DNA of 64,000 bases. It comes from Pacificispira sp040217575. Its GTDB lineage: Bacteria > Pseudomonadota > Alphaproteobacteria > UBA8366 > Aestuariispiraceae. The translations under genes and the position numbers were made by a program. The stretch lies in contig JAVJPW010000006.1 in assembly GCA_040217575.1 (NCBI GenBank), forward strand, positions 310,001-374,000. The letters are read 5' to 3'. Within the stretch, counting starts at the first letter, position 1. The number at the start of each line of letters is the position of its first letter. The notes below the pieces were generated by a model that saw only the letters and a program-made list of their open reading frames with translations, did not search any database and had not been told where the DNA came from. Of the stretch, positions 36,405-45,354 are shown one piece after another.

Positions 36405-38182
36405 AAGGTGGCTTCCAGTTCGTCGATAAATCCTTCGACGACACCCAGCCCCAGCTTCCAGAAATCCGGGTCGCCTGCGTTCAGATCGAACGGCGCCAGA
36501 AGCTCACCATGTTTCAGGGTGCCGCCCGCGGCCAGCATTTCCAGGTATTTCTCCTGGAAGCCATCCGGTTCCGCTTCGTATTTCGCATAAAGCGCATTCA
36601 CCAGACAGTCGCCGAACGCGTACGCATACACGTAGAATGCGGAATGGATGAAATGCGGAATGTAGGCCCAGTAGTTGCGGTATTCGTCTTCGAAGTCGAA
36701 CACATCGCCCAGGCTGTCGCGGGTGACCTGCATCCACAAATCGCCGATCTGGTCCGGCGTCAACTCCCCTTCGCGCCGTGCGTCATGGACCAGTCGTTCG
36801 AATTCGCAGAATGAAATCTGGCGCACGACGGTGTTGATCATGTCTTCGATCTTCGAGGCCAGGACGGCACGCCGCGTTTCCGGGTCCTTGGTCGCGGCAA
36901 GCATGCTTTTGAAAGTCAGCATCTCGCCGAAGACGGATGCGGTTTCGGCCAGCGTCAGCGGTGTGTTCGCCATGAAATGCCCCTGACGCCCGGCCAGAAC
37001 CTGGTGCACGCCATGTCCCAGTTCGTGTGCCAGCGTCATGATATCGCGCGCCTTGCCCTGGAAATTCAACAGCAGGTAGGGATGCGCCGACGGAACAGTC
37101 GGGTGAGCGAACGCCCCCCCTGCCTTTCCGGGACGGGCCGGCACATCGATCCAGTCATTTTCGAAAAACTTCTTCCCGACCGATGCAAGGTCAGGGGAAA
37201 AGGCCGAATAGGCATCCATGACGATCGACTTCGCGTCGCCCCAATCAAAGGTCCGGTCGTCGTCGGCCGGAGGCGGGGCCAGCCGGTCCCAATAGGGAAG
37301 GCGGTCCTTGCCCATCCATTTTGCCTTGATCCGGTAATAGCGGTGGGACAGGCGGGGATACATTTCCCGAACCGCCTGGATCAGGGCGTCCACCACTTCG
37401 TCTTCCACCTGGTTCGCCAGGTTCCGGGACGAGATCGGCCGCGCGAAGCCGCGCCAGCGGTCTTCCACTTCCTTGTCTTTGGCAAGCGTGTTGGTGATCA
37501 GCGCGAAGGTGGAGATGTTTTCCCCAAGGACGGTGCCCAGGCTCTGCGATGCTTCCTTGCGGACCGCGCCGTCACGGTCCTGCATCCGGTGCAGTATTTC
37601 CGTCTGGGTCAGTTCATCGCCGCGAAACGGGAACCGAAGGGATGCCGCCGTTTCGTCGAACAGACGGACCCAGGCGGATGCGCCAGAAACGCTTTTATCC
37701 AGAAGCAGCTTTTCAATTTCGTCGGACAGCTGGTGTTCGCGGAACGACCGTTCGGTGTCGATCCAGGGCCGGTAGCGGGCCAGTGCCTCGCTGGCGTCCA
37801 GTTTCGCCTGAAGGTCCGCCTCTTCGATCCGGTTCAATTCCAGTGTAAAGAAAAGTAGATGGCCGGACACCGCCGTCGCATGTTCGCGCATGGTCTGATA
37901 GAACTGACCGATCTTCGGGTCGCTGACGTCCCCGGCATGCAGCAACTGTGCGTAGCTCATGATCCGGGACAGGATTTCGTCAATCGCCTCGTATTCCGCG
38001 ATTGCGGCGGCCAGCCCGTCGCCGTCCAGCCCGGCAACCTTGCTCTGATATCGACCTTCAAACGATTGCGCGCGGGTCAGCGTCTCTTCCCGGTCGGACT
38101 TCAGTTCCGCGCTGTCCGTTGCGGGATAAAGGTCCGTCAGGTCCCAGGTGGGAAGGTCGGAAATGGCGTGCGTGTCGGGCAT
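36401..38182 (-). CDS. pepF: M3 family oligoendopeptidase
   Basis: A 593-residue zinc peptidase. The HExxH motif lies at about 386-390 (LAHELGHGVHQ), and the third ligand glutamate is expected in LAETASVFGEML about 25 residues later. The N-terminus LPTWDLTDLYP is typical of the PepF type. These cytosolic enzymes cut short peptides and are used for peptide turnover or in nutrient uptake. The gene is monocistronic and ends in a four-base overlap with the oxygenase gene on the opposite strand. Confidence 0.93.
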   Translation of the reverse strand: MPDTHAISDLPTWDLTDLYPATDSAELKSDREETLTRAQSFEGRYQSKVAGLDGDGLAAAIAEYEAIDEILSRIMSYAQLLHAGDVSDPKIGQFYQTMREHATAVSGHLLFFTLELNRIEEADLQAKLDASEALARYRPWIDTERSFREHQLSDEIEKLLLDKSVSGASAWVRLFDETAASLRFPFRGDELTQTEILHRMQDRDGAVRKEASQSLGTVLGENISTFALITNTLAKDKEVEDRWRGFARPISSRNLANQVEDEVVDALIQAVREMYPRLSHRYYRIKAKWMGKDRLPYWDRLAPPPADDDRTFDWGDAKSIVMDAYSAFSPDLASVGKKFFENDWIDVPARPGKAGGAFAHPTVPSAHPYLLLNFQGKARDIMTLAHELGHGVHQVLAGRQGHFMANTPLTLAETASVFGEMLTFKSMLAATKDPETRRAVLASKIEDMINTVVRQISFCEFERLVHDARREGELTPDQIGDLWMQVTRDSLGDVFDFEDEYRNYWAYIPHFIHSAFYVYAYAFGDCLVNALYAKYEAEPDGFQEKYLEMLAAGGTLKHGELLAPFDLNAGDPDFWKLGLGVVEGFIDELEATF

Positions 38183-38278
38183 GAAACTTGTCTCCTTTTC
38201 TTTCTTCCGTATCTATGGTGGACAAAGCGCCGCGGCAAGACGGTGCGACCACAAGCGTTGGGATGAGCAGGAGGAAAT

Positions 38279-40096
38279 ATGCTGGATTACGATTCCGTTC
38301 CGAATTTGCCGACCATGTTCTTCGACCAGGCGGCGGTGTTTGCGGACACGCCCTTCCTGTGGGCACGGAACGAACGCGGCTGGAAATCCATAACCTGGCG
38401 GCAGACGGCGGAAAAGGTGGCCCGCCTGGCGCATGGCCTGCGGCAGATCGGGGTGAAACCCGGCGACCGGGTGATGCTGGTCTCCGAAAACCGGCCGGAA
38501 TGGATGATCACAGATCTGGCGATCATGTCGCTGGGCGCGGTCGCGGTCCCCGCCTATACGACCAATACGGTCGACAACCATGTCCACATTCTGTCCGATT
38601 CCGGCGCAAAGCTGGTTGTTTGTTCGACCCCGGACCTGGCGCAAAAGGCCATGGTCGCAGCCCAGAAGGTCGGGGTCACAGACGTCGTCGTCATGGAATA
38701 TCCCGGCAAGATTCCGCAAGGCATCACCATCCGCGGCTGGTCGGACCTGATCGGGATGGGGAAGGAAAACCCGAACGCCACCGTCGACGCGGTCTATGAC
38801 GTCGCAAAGTCGCTGGAACGGTCGTCGCTGGCGGCCATCATCTATACGTCGGGTACCGGCGGCGTTCCGACAGGGGTAATGCTGAGCCACGGCAACATGA
38901 TCTGCAACGTCATGGGCGCGGACGATTTTCTGCGCGAACTGCCGGGCCTTAAGGACGGGGAGGAAGTATTCCTGTCCTTCCTCCCGCTCAGCCATTCCTA
39001 TGAACATACCGTTGGACAGTTCATCCCCATCGGCATCGGCGCGCAGATTTACTACGCCGAAGGACTGGACAAGCTGGCGCAGAACATCATGGAAGTGCAG
39101 CCAACGATCATGACCGCGGTCCCGCGGCTTTATGAGACGATGCGCGGGCGCATCCTGCGGGGTGCGGCACAGGTCGGCGGCTCCAAGGAACGAATGCTGC
39201 TGAAGGCGATCGAACTGGGGTCCAAACGTTACGAAGACCCGGCGAGCCTGTCTTTCACGGAAAAGGTTCAGAATTTCTTCTTGAATATCCTGGTCCGCCG
39301 CAAGGTGAAGGGCCGTTTCGGCGGGCGGCTCAAGGCGTTCGTTTCCGGCGGTGCGCCGTTGAACTATGATGTCGGACTGTTCTTCATGTCGCTGGGCCTG
39401 AACATCCATCAGGGCTATGGCCAGACGGAAAGCGCGCCCGTCGTTTCCGTGAACCGGGTCGCCAACAATGACATCACCACGGTCGGCCCCCCGCTGAAGG
39501 GGGTAGAGGTCAAAATCGCGTCAGACGGCGAAATCCTGGTGCGCGGCGAACTGGTCATGCTGGGATACTGGAACAAGCCGGATCGGACGGCGGAAACGGT
39601 GGTCGATGGCTGGCTGCATACCGGCGATATCGGCGAGTTGGACGACCAGGGGCGCATTCGCATCACGGACCGGAAAAAGGACATCATCGTCAATTCCGGC
39701 GGCGACAACATCTCCCCCCAGCGGGTGGAGGGGATACTGTCGCTGGAACAGGAAATCGCCCAGGTCATGGTTTTTGGCGACAAGCGACCGCACCTGGTTG
39801 CACTGGTCGTCCCGGATGCCGACTGGGTCCGGGATTGGCGCGCGGCGAACGGAAAATCGAAATCGGGCGACTGGTCGGACCTGGCTGACGATGACGCCTT
39901 TCAGAAGGCCCTGCGCGCCGCGATCGACCGGGCGAACGCGAACCTGAGCATCATCGAAAAGGTACGCCGCATCACGCTGGCGGATGAACCGTTTTCCGTC
40001 GACAACGGCATGATGACGCCGTCCATGAAGATCCGCCGCCACATCATCAAACAGACCTATCAGGAACGCCTGGAAGCGCTTTACGGAAAAGGATAA
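38279..40096 (+). CDS. AMP-binding long-chain acyl-CoA ligase-like enzyme
   Basis: A 605-residue adenylate-forming enzyme. The AMP-binding P-loop reads IIYTSGTGGVPTGVMLSH at about residues 187-204. A second core motif is GYGQTESAPVV, and GWLHTGDIGELD is the hinge region. The size and FadD15-like C-terminus suggest activation of long-chain fatty acids. The start has AGGAGG upstream. A GST follows after five bases and is probably co-transcribed. The exact substrate cannot be read. Confidence 0.9.
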   Translation: MLDYDSVPNLPTMFFDQAAVFADTPFLWARNERGWKSITWRQTAEKVARLAHGLRQIGVKPGDRVMLVSENRPEWMITDLAIMSLGAVAVPAYTTNTVDNHVHILSDSGAKLVVCSTPDLAQKAMVAAQKVGVTDVVVMEYPGKIPQGITIRGWSDLIGMGKENPNATVDAVYDVAKSLERSSLAAIIYTSGTGGVPTGVMLSHGNMICNVMGADDFLRELPGLKDGEEVFLSFLPLSHSYEHTVGQFIPIGIGAQIYYAEGLDKLAQNIMEVQPTIMTAVPRLYETMRGRILRGAAQVGGSKERMLLKAIELGSKRYEDPASLSFTEKVQNFFLNILVRRKVKGRFGGRLKAFVSGGAPLNYDVGLFFMSLGLNIHQGYGQTESAPVVSVNRVANNDITTVGPPLKGVEVKIASDGEILVRGELVMLGYWNKPDRTAETVVDGWLHTGDIGELDDQGRIRITDRKKDIIVNSGGDNISPQRVEGILSLEQEIAQVMVFGDKRPHLVALVVPDADWVRDWRAANGKSKSGDWSDLADDDAFQKALRAAIDRANANLSIIEKVRRITLADEPFSVDNGMMTPSMKIRRHIIKQTYQERLEALYGKG

Positions 40097-40101
40097 CCGA
40101 C

Positions 40102-40722
40102 ATGAAACTCTACGGCGTCAATCTGTCCCCCTATACCCGGCGCGTCGCGATCACGCTCTCGGAATTGGGGATGCCCTTCGAATGGGACCAGTTGCGTATC
40201 TTCGAAACCCCGGAACCCGTTCGGAAGTACAACCCCATGGCTCGGGTGCCGACGCTGGTCATGGATGATGGGTCGTCACTGGTGGAAAGCAGCGCGATTC
40301 TGGACGAAATCGACCAGATTGCAGGACCTGACAAGGCGCTGATACCCGCAACGGGACCGGAACGCCGCCGTGTGATGCAGACCGTGGCCTATGGTGTCGG
40401 CGTCATGGAAAAGGCGCAGTGGGCGTTTTACGAACGCCGCTTCCACCCGGAAGAAAAGGTGCATGAACCGTGGGAGGCGCATAACGACGAACAGGTTCTG
40501 GCCGGCCTGAAGCATCTGGACGGCATGGCCGCCGACGCAGGCGACGGCTGGCTGGCCGGCATGAACCGGATGACCCAGGCCGACATTACCGTGGCGGTTG
40601 CCTATACCTTTGCCAAAACGGTGCGGAAGAATTTGGACGTCCCGGGCACGGCTCCGGCGTTGGCGGCATTTGCCGACCGGATGGAACAGCGCGACAGCTT
40701 CAAGATGAGCGCGCTGGGTTGA
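40102..40722 (+). CDS. Glutathione S-transferase family protein
   Basis: A 206-residue protein. The N-terminal thioredoxin fold begins MKLYGVNLSPYTRRVAITL, with the glutathione-contact region ARVPTLVMDDGSSLVESSAI. The C-terminal half is helical. It lies five bases after the acyl-CoA ligase gene with the same direction, so it may act on a conjugated product of that pathway. The substrate is unknown. It converges on the sulfatase gene with three bases between stops. Confidence 0.87.
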   Translation: MKLYGVNLSPYTRRVAITLSELGMPFEWDQLRIFETPEPVRKYNPMARVPTLVMDDGSSLVESSAILDEIDQIAGPDKALIPATGPERRRVMQTVAYGVGVMEKAQWAFYERRFHPEEKVHEPWEAHNDEQVLAGLKHLDGMAADAGDGWLAGMNRMTQADITVAVAYTFAKTVRKNLDVPGTAPALAAFADRMEQRDSFKMSALG

Positions 40723-40725
40723 TTT

Positions 40726-42165
40726 TCATTCGACCGGCGTGAAATCGTAATTGCTGCGGGCATAGATGCCGGCGACACCGCCCAGTTCGTCGATCCGGGC
40801 GGCTTGGTCGGCAAAGCACTGGCGGTTAATCTCCTCCGGGTCTTGGAACTCCGCCGTCATTCGGGCCAGAAGATGCGCGCGGATATCCGCATGGTCCGCC
40901 GATAATCCCAGATCGGTGCGTTCGAATGGGTCGGCTTCCAGGTCGAACAGTTGCGGGGCGAACCCGGCATAATGGATCAACTTCCAGCGCCCTTCGCGCA
41001 GCATGGTGATTCCGGTAATCGATCCGCCGTCGTGAAATTCGCTGAAGACCGCGCGCGTTTCATCATAGGGGGTGGACGATAGATCCAACAGGGATCGCCC
41101 GTGCAGTCTGTGATCTTCGGCGGACGGAGCCGCGCCACAGGCGTCCAGTGCCGTCTGGTGAATGTCGATCAGCGATGCCTGGGTTGCGCATGCGGCCCCT
41201 TCGGCGACGCCCGGCCCGGACAGGATCATCGGGATACCGGTCGCATCCTCATACATCACCATTTTCGTCCACATGCCGTGATGTCCATTCATGTCGCCAT
41301 GATCGGATGTGACGACGACGACCGTGTTGTCCGCCTGGCCGCTGTCGTCCAGTGCCTTCAGAACATCGCCGACCAGCGCGTCCGCAAAGCTGCACAGCCC
41401 GAAGTAACAGGCGCGCGCCAGGTTCCGGTGCCTGTCGTCGGCAAAATGGTCGTCATAATCGTTGTAACGGCGAAGGGCCTGTACGACGGGGTGGCGGAAC
41501 TCGCTTTGCGCGCCGTCGAACCGGATCGGCGGCAGGCGGTCCGGATCATACAGGTCCAGATATTCCCTGGGGCATGTCAGCGGATAGTGCGGGCGAAGGA
41601 AGGAAACGAAGGCGGCCCATGGCTTGTCGCGTTTGGCAGCGCCTTCGGATGCAAGCCAATTCACGCTTTCGTCCCGGACCTCCAGGTCATAATCGGTATA
41701 GCTGTCGTGCCCGGCCGTGGCACCTTGGGCAAAGCCGGACGTATCGTAACAGGTCGCGTCCTGACGGCGCAGCAGACCATAGATCCAGCCAATTCCATCC
41801 GTTACATGCAGCGGTTCGATTTCCCGCGAAAAGCCATTGTCGTCTTCGGTGCTGCGGTAATGCAGCTTTCCGATGGAAACCGTCTCATGTCCTGCTGCCT
41901 TCAGGCGGTGTGCCCAGCCTTCCGGTTCGCCGTGATAGGGCTGTGCATTGGACCAGCACCGGTTCTGATGGACATAGCGGCCGGACTGGAATGCGGCGCG
42001 GGCCGGCACACAGATGGGCGATGGCGTATAGGCATTGTCGAACCGGACACCCCGCGCGGCCAGACGGTCCATGTTTGGGGTAATGCCCGTTCCGCCATAA
42101 CAGCCGACGCCGTCGCGCGCCAGTTCGTCCATCATGATTACCAGGAAATTCCGGCCACGCGTCAC
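40726..42165 (-). CDS. Sulfatase family hydrolase
   Basis: A 479-residue sulfatase. The formylglycine motif C-x-P-x-R is present at about 52-56 (PSPICVPARAAF). Metal-binding residues are expected in IMMDELARDGVGCYG (Asp 13) and VTSDHGDMNGHHG. No signal peptide is seen, so it appears cytoplasmic. A formylglycine-generating enzyme must be encoded elsewhere. The family includes enzymes for choline sulfate, aryl sulfates and phosphonate monoesters. The choline-sulfate reading would link it to the sarcosine genes at 52-57 kb, but the identity is unproven. Confidence 0.82.
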   Translation of the reverse strand: MTRGRNFLVIMMDELARDGVGCYGGTGITPNMDRLAARGVRFDNAYTPSPICVPARAAFQSGRYVHQNRCWSNAQPYHGEPEGWAHRLKAAGHETVSIGKLHYRSTEDDNGFSREIEPLHVTDGIGWIYGLLRRQDATCYDTSGFAQGATAGHDSYTDYDLEVRDESVNWLASEGAAKRDKPWAAFVSFLRPHYPLTCPREYLDLYDPDRLPPIRFDGAQSEFRHPVVQALRRYNDYDDHFADDRHRNLARACYFGLCSFADALVGDVLKALDDSGQADNTVVVVTSDHGDMNGHHGMWTKMVMYEDATGIPMILSGPGVAEGAACATQASLIDIHQTALDACGAAPSAEDHRLHGRSLLDLSSTPYDETRAVFSEFHDGGSITGITMLREGRWKLIHYAGFAPQLFDLEADPFERTDLGLSADHADIRAHLLARMTAEFQDPEEINRQCFADQAARIDELGGVAGIYARSNYDFTPVE

Positions 42166-42330
42166 GGGTCCGTCCTTGCAGTAGTATCGATACGCCCGTG
42201 AAGTCTGCGGTCAATCGGGCGCGACCATCAACCCGGAAATCGCCCCCGCAATGCCCCTGCGATTTGACCGATGCCCGATTCGGCTTACTCTCGCGCACTT
42301 TCCGCCCCGCCTTCCGCCCCAGGAGTTTCC

Positions 42331-43146
42331 ATGCACGGCACGATGATCGACCTTGAAATCCTGCGCGCGGGTCCGCCGGAAGGGATCGCCGTTCGACCGA
42401 ACCCGTTGGTCTTTCTTCATGGCGCGTTCGCAGGGGCGTGGTGTTGGGCCGAACATTTCCTGGCCTATTTCGCGATGCGCGGCTACCGCGTCTATGCACC
42501 GTCTTTCCGGGGGCATGGCGGCAGCGGCGGTCGGCGCGATCTGAACCGGTTCGGGATTTCGGACTATGTCGCCGACCTTGCTTTAGTGATCGAGGATCTG
42601 GACGGTCCGCCCGTCCTGATCGGCAATTCCATGGGCGGGTTCGTCGCCATGAAATATGCCGAACAGAACGAATTGGCGGGGTTGGTGCTGATGGCAAGCG
42701 TGCCGCCCGCCGGACTAAGTGGCCCGTCCATGAGCCTTGCGGTCTGGAATCCGATCCTGATGGCGCAAATCGGCATGGTCCAGGCGGGGCGCCCTGACGC
42801 CATGACGTCCGAAGGGTTCGAAACCGCCCTGTTTTCAAAGAACCTGCCGCGCGAGATGCTGCACAAATACGCCCCCATGATGGGCGGGGAATCGACGCTG
42901 GCGGTCAGCGAAATGCACGGGATGGTCCAGGTCCATCCGCATCGGATCAAGGGGCGCATGCCGATTCAGGTGCTGGGCGGGTCCGAAGACGGGCTGATTC
43001 CGGCGGCCTATGTCCGGTCGACCGGACGGTTGTTGGGTGTGAACGCCGACATCGTATCGGGCGTCGGCCATGGCATGATGCTGGACGTGAAATGGGAAAA
43101 AGTCGCTGCCCGGGTTGCCGGGTGGCTGGAACGGAACGATATCTGA
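42331..43146 (+). CDS. Alpha/beta fold hydrolase
   Basis: A 271-residue protein. The oxyanion loop is FLHGAFAGAWCW, the nucleophile serine lies in IGNSMGGFVAM, the acid in GGSEDGLIPA, and the histidine in GVGHGMMLD near the C-terminus. This is the canonical layout. I start at 42331, preceded by AGGAG at a five-base spacing; an upstream ATG at 42271 lacks one. Substrate unknown. It is followed 39 bases later by an ABC1 kinase. Confidence 0.85.
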   Translation: MHGTMIDLEILRAGPPEGIAVRPNPLVFLHGAFAGAWCWAEHFLAYFAMRGYRVYAPSFRGHGGSGGRRDLNRFGISDYVADLALVIEDLDGPPVLIGNSMGGFVAMKYAEQNELAGLVLMASVPPAGLSGPSMSLAVWNPILMAQIGMVQAGRPDAMTSEGFETALFSKNLPREMLHKYAPMMGGESTLAVSEMHGMVQVHPHRIKGRMPIQVLGGSEDGLIPAAYVRSTGRLLGVNADIVSGVGHGMMLDVKWEKVAARVAGWLERNDI

Positions 43147-43185
43147 CCCGACGCAACAGGAAGTTCGGACGGTTGGTTCCATCCC

Positions 43186-44535
43186 ATGAGTGATTCCTAC
43201 AAGGACGACCCTACCTTTACCGGCCAGGTGAAACGCGCGGCCCAGGTGGGCGGTGCGATGGCCGGGCTGGGCGCCAGACTAGCGGGTGCGCGCTATCTGG
43301 GGGTCAAGCTGGACCGCGATCGTCACGCCGGTCAGCTGAAAGCGGCGATCGGTGGGCTGAAAGGCCCGTTGATGAAGGTCGCGCAGATTCTGGCGACCAT
43401 CCCCGATGCGCTGCCGAAGGAATATGCCGACGAACTGCGCCAGCTTCAAACCAATGCGCCGCCCATGGGCTGGCCGTTCGTGCGTCGCCGCATGACGTCG
43501 GAACTGGGGCCCGGCTGGCAGGGTCGGTTCGCCGATTTCGAAAGGGAGGCCGCGCACGCCGCATCCCTGGGCCAGGTGCACCGCGCGCGGCTGGATGACG
43601 GAACGCAGGTTGCCTGCAAGCTGCAGTATCCGGACATGGCATCCGCCATCGATAGCGATCTGAAGCAGTTGAAGTTGATCTTTTCGATCTACGAACGCTA
43701 CGACCGGGCAATCTCCACCGAACGGATTTACGAAGAACTGTCGGAGCGTCTGCGCGAGGAACTGGATTACGGTCGCGAGGCAAAGGCGATCGCCCTTTAT
43801 TCGGACATGCTGTCGGGCGAAGATGCCGTCACCGTTCCAACCGTGATACCCGACCTTTCGACCAAACGGCTTTTGACCATGGGCTGGCTGTCGGGCACCC
43901 CGCTGATGGACTACAAGGACGCGCCGCTGGAAACGCGCAACGCCATCGCGCTTTCCATGTTCCGCGCCTGGTATGTCCCGTTCTATTACTACGGGGTGAT
44001 CCACGGGGATCCGCATCTGGGAAATTATTCCGTGCGGGATAAAGCCGGTGGCATCAATCTTCTGGACTTCGGTTGCATCCGCATCTTTCCGCCCGGTTTC
44101 GTGCGCGGGGTCATCGACCTGTATCATGCGTTGCGGGACGACGATATGGATCTGGCCCTGCACGCCTATGAAAGCTGGGGTTTCCGTAACCTGTCGAAGG
44201 AGATGCTGGAGGTACTGAACATCTGGGCGCGGTTCCTTTATTCGCCGCTGTTGCAGGACAAGGTCCAGAAAATCCAGGAATCCGACAGCGGCCTTTACGG
44301 CGCGCAGGTCGCCGGCAAGGTTCAGAAAAAGCTGGCGGAAATGGGGGGCGTTCAGCCACCCCGGGAATTCGTCCTGGTCGACCGGGCGGCCATCGGATTG
44401 GGATCCGTCTTCATGCATCTGAAAGCGGAAATCAACTGGCACCAGCAGTTCCACGAACTGATCGATGGCTTCGATGAAGTGAAACTGGCGGAACGGCAGT
44501 CAAAGGCGCTGGAGCGCGCGGGACTATCGAATTAG
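43186..44535 (+). CDS. ABC1/AarF/UbiB-type atypical kinase
   Basis: A 449-residue protein of the UbiB/ABC1 kinase family. KxGQ-like (PLMKVAQILATIPDAL) and invariant Lys/Glu residues precede the catalytic YYYGVIHGDPHLGNY and LLDFGCIR motifs, the latter replacing DFG. Family members aid ubiquinone biosynthesis or lipid handling. No C-terminal membrane helices are evident, unlike classical UbiB, so an accessory role is more likely. Its 3' end overlaps the next gene on the other strand by 12 bases. Confidence 0.88.
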   Translation: MSDSYKDDPTFTGQVKRAAQVGGAMAGLGARLAGARYLGVKLDRDRHAGQLKAAIGGLKGPLMKVAQILATIPDALPKEYADELRQLQTNAPPMGWPFVRRRMTSELGPGWQGRFADFEREAAHAASLGQVHRARLDDGTQVACKLQYPDMASAIDSDLKQLKLIFSIYERYDRAISTERIYEELSERLREELDYGREAKAIALYSDMLSGEDAVTVPTVIPDLSTKRLLTMGWLSGTPLMDYKDAPLETRNAIALSMFRAWYVPFYYYGVIHGDPHLGNYSVRDKAGGINLLDFGCIRIFPPGFVRGVIDLYHALRDDDMDLALHAYESWGFRNLSKEMLEVLNIWARFLYSPLLQDKVQKIQESDSGLYGAQVAGKVQKKLAEMGGVQPPREFVLVDRAAIGLGSVFMHLKAEINWHQQFHELIDGFDEVKLAERQSKALERAGLSN

Positions 44536-45120
44536 TTCGTCCGTTTCGGGAAGCGGTGTCGACGTCACTTCCTTGTGGCTAAGACCCAGGATTACACTTG
44601 CTACGGACCGCCGGTCGATCGGCAGCCGGGCATTTCGGTTTTCCCGCAACAGACCGGCCAGTTCCTCTCCGCCGCGGTCCGCCGCGTACAGCAACACGGT
44701 TTCGGAGTCGAGTATCGCGGGAGAGGCCTCCGACTGTTCCCTCAGCCGCGCCATAATGCCATGAAGTTCGTTCATATGCTGTCCCACCACCGAAACGAGT
44801 TGATCATCGGACATGCCGGTGAAATCTTTCTGGGCAAACCATGCGATTGGGCCCTGTCTTCGGTCTTCGATTCCGCATCTGACAGCGGTCGTGATGGCCA
44901 ACATTGTCAGGTAAAGCGGGTAGCGGTGGATGCCCTTTAGCAGTTTGCCGTTCTTGAACGCCATTCGGATCGTCGTCGCTTTTCCCGGTTCACCGGAATC
45001 GATAAATGTCTGTTCGATCGCGTCGTACATGTCCTGCGCATGGGCCTGCAGCGCCACGGCGACATCTGTCTGACTCGGCTGGCCGTTTCGACCGAACAGA
45101 CCTTTCAGGGCCCCAAACAT
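44524..45120 (-). CDS. Uncharacterised helical protein
   Basis: A 198-residue protein beginning MFGALKGLFGRNG, with GGGGGAA upstream of the start at 45120. It looks all-helical and has no signal peptide. Motifs such as ATTIRMAFKNGKLLKGIHRYP have no family I recognise. It converges with the ABC1 kinase gene (12-base overlap of 3' ends) and is divergent from pntAA. A large inverted repeat lies between it and pnt. Confidence 0.65.
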   Translation of the reverse strand: MFGALKGLFGRNGQPSQTDVAVALQAHAQDMYDAIEQTFIDSGEPGKATTIRMAFKNGKLLKGIHRYPLYLTMLAITTAVRCGIEDRRQGPIAWFAQKDFTGMSDDQLVSVVGQHMNELHGIMARLREQSEASPAILDSETVLLYAADRGGEELAGLLRENRNARLPIDRRSVASVILGLSHKEVTSTPLPETDELIR

Positions 45121-45157
45121 CCGAAATTCCCCCTTTTGGATATGGTTCCTCAATGTG

Positions 45158-45199
45158 AACAACTAATACGGGAAATTTATCGAAAAGTCATTAGTTGTT
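45158..45199. promoter_or_regulatory. Perfect 10-base inverted repeat between divergent genes
   Basis: AACAACTAAT at 45158-45167 and ATTAGTTGTT at 45190-45199 are perfect inverted copies with 22 bases between, in the 234-base gap between the helical-protein gene and pntAA. The AT content and spacing fit a two-site operator or a DNA cruciform better than a terminator, as no T-run follows. Confidence 0.5.
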
Positions 45200-45354
45200 T
45201 GGGGGTCGGGATTGGTGCTTACGTTATTTCACACCCTGGTTTGCGTATTTATGGGCTTTTCCTTTGAAGTCGCCGTTCTATATCGGCTAACTTCCGGGTC
45301 GACGGCTCTGGTGCAATATCATGGCCTTATAGTGGGGAAGCAGGATTTGTCAGA

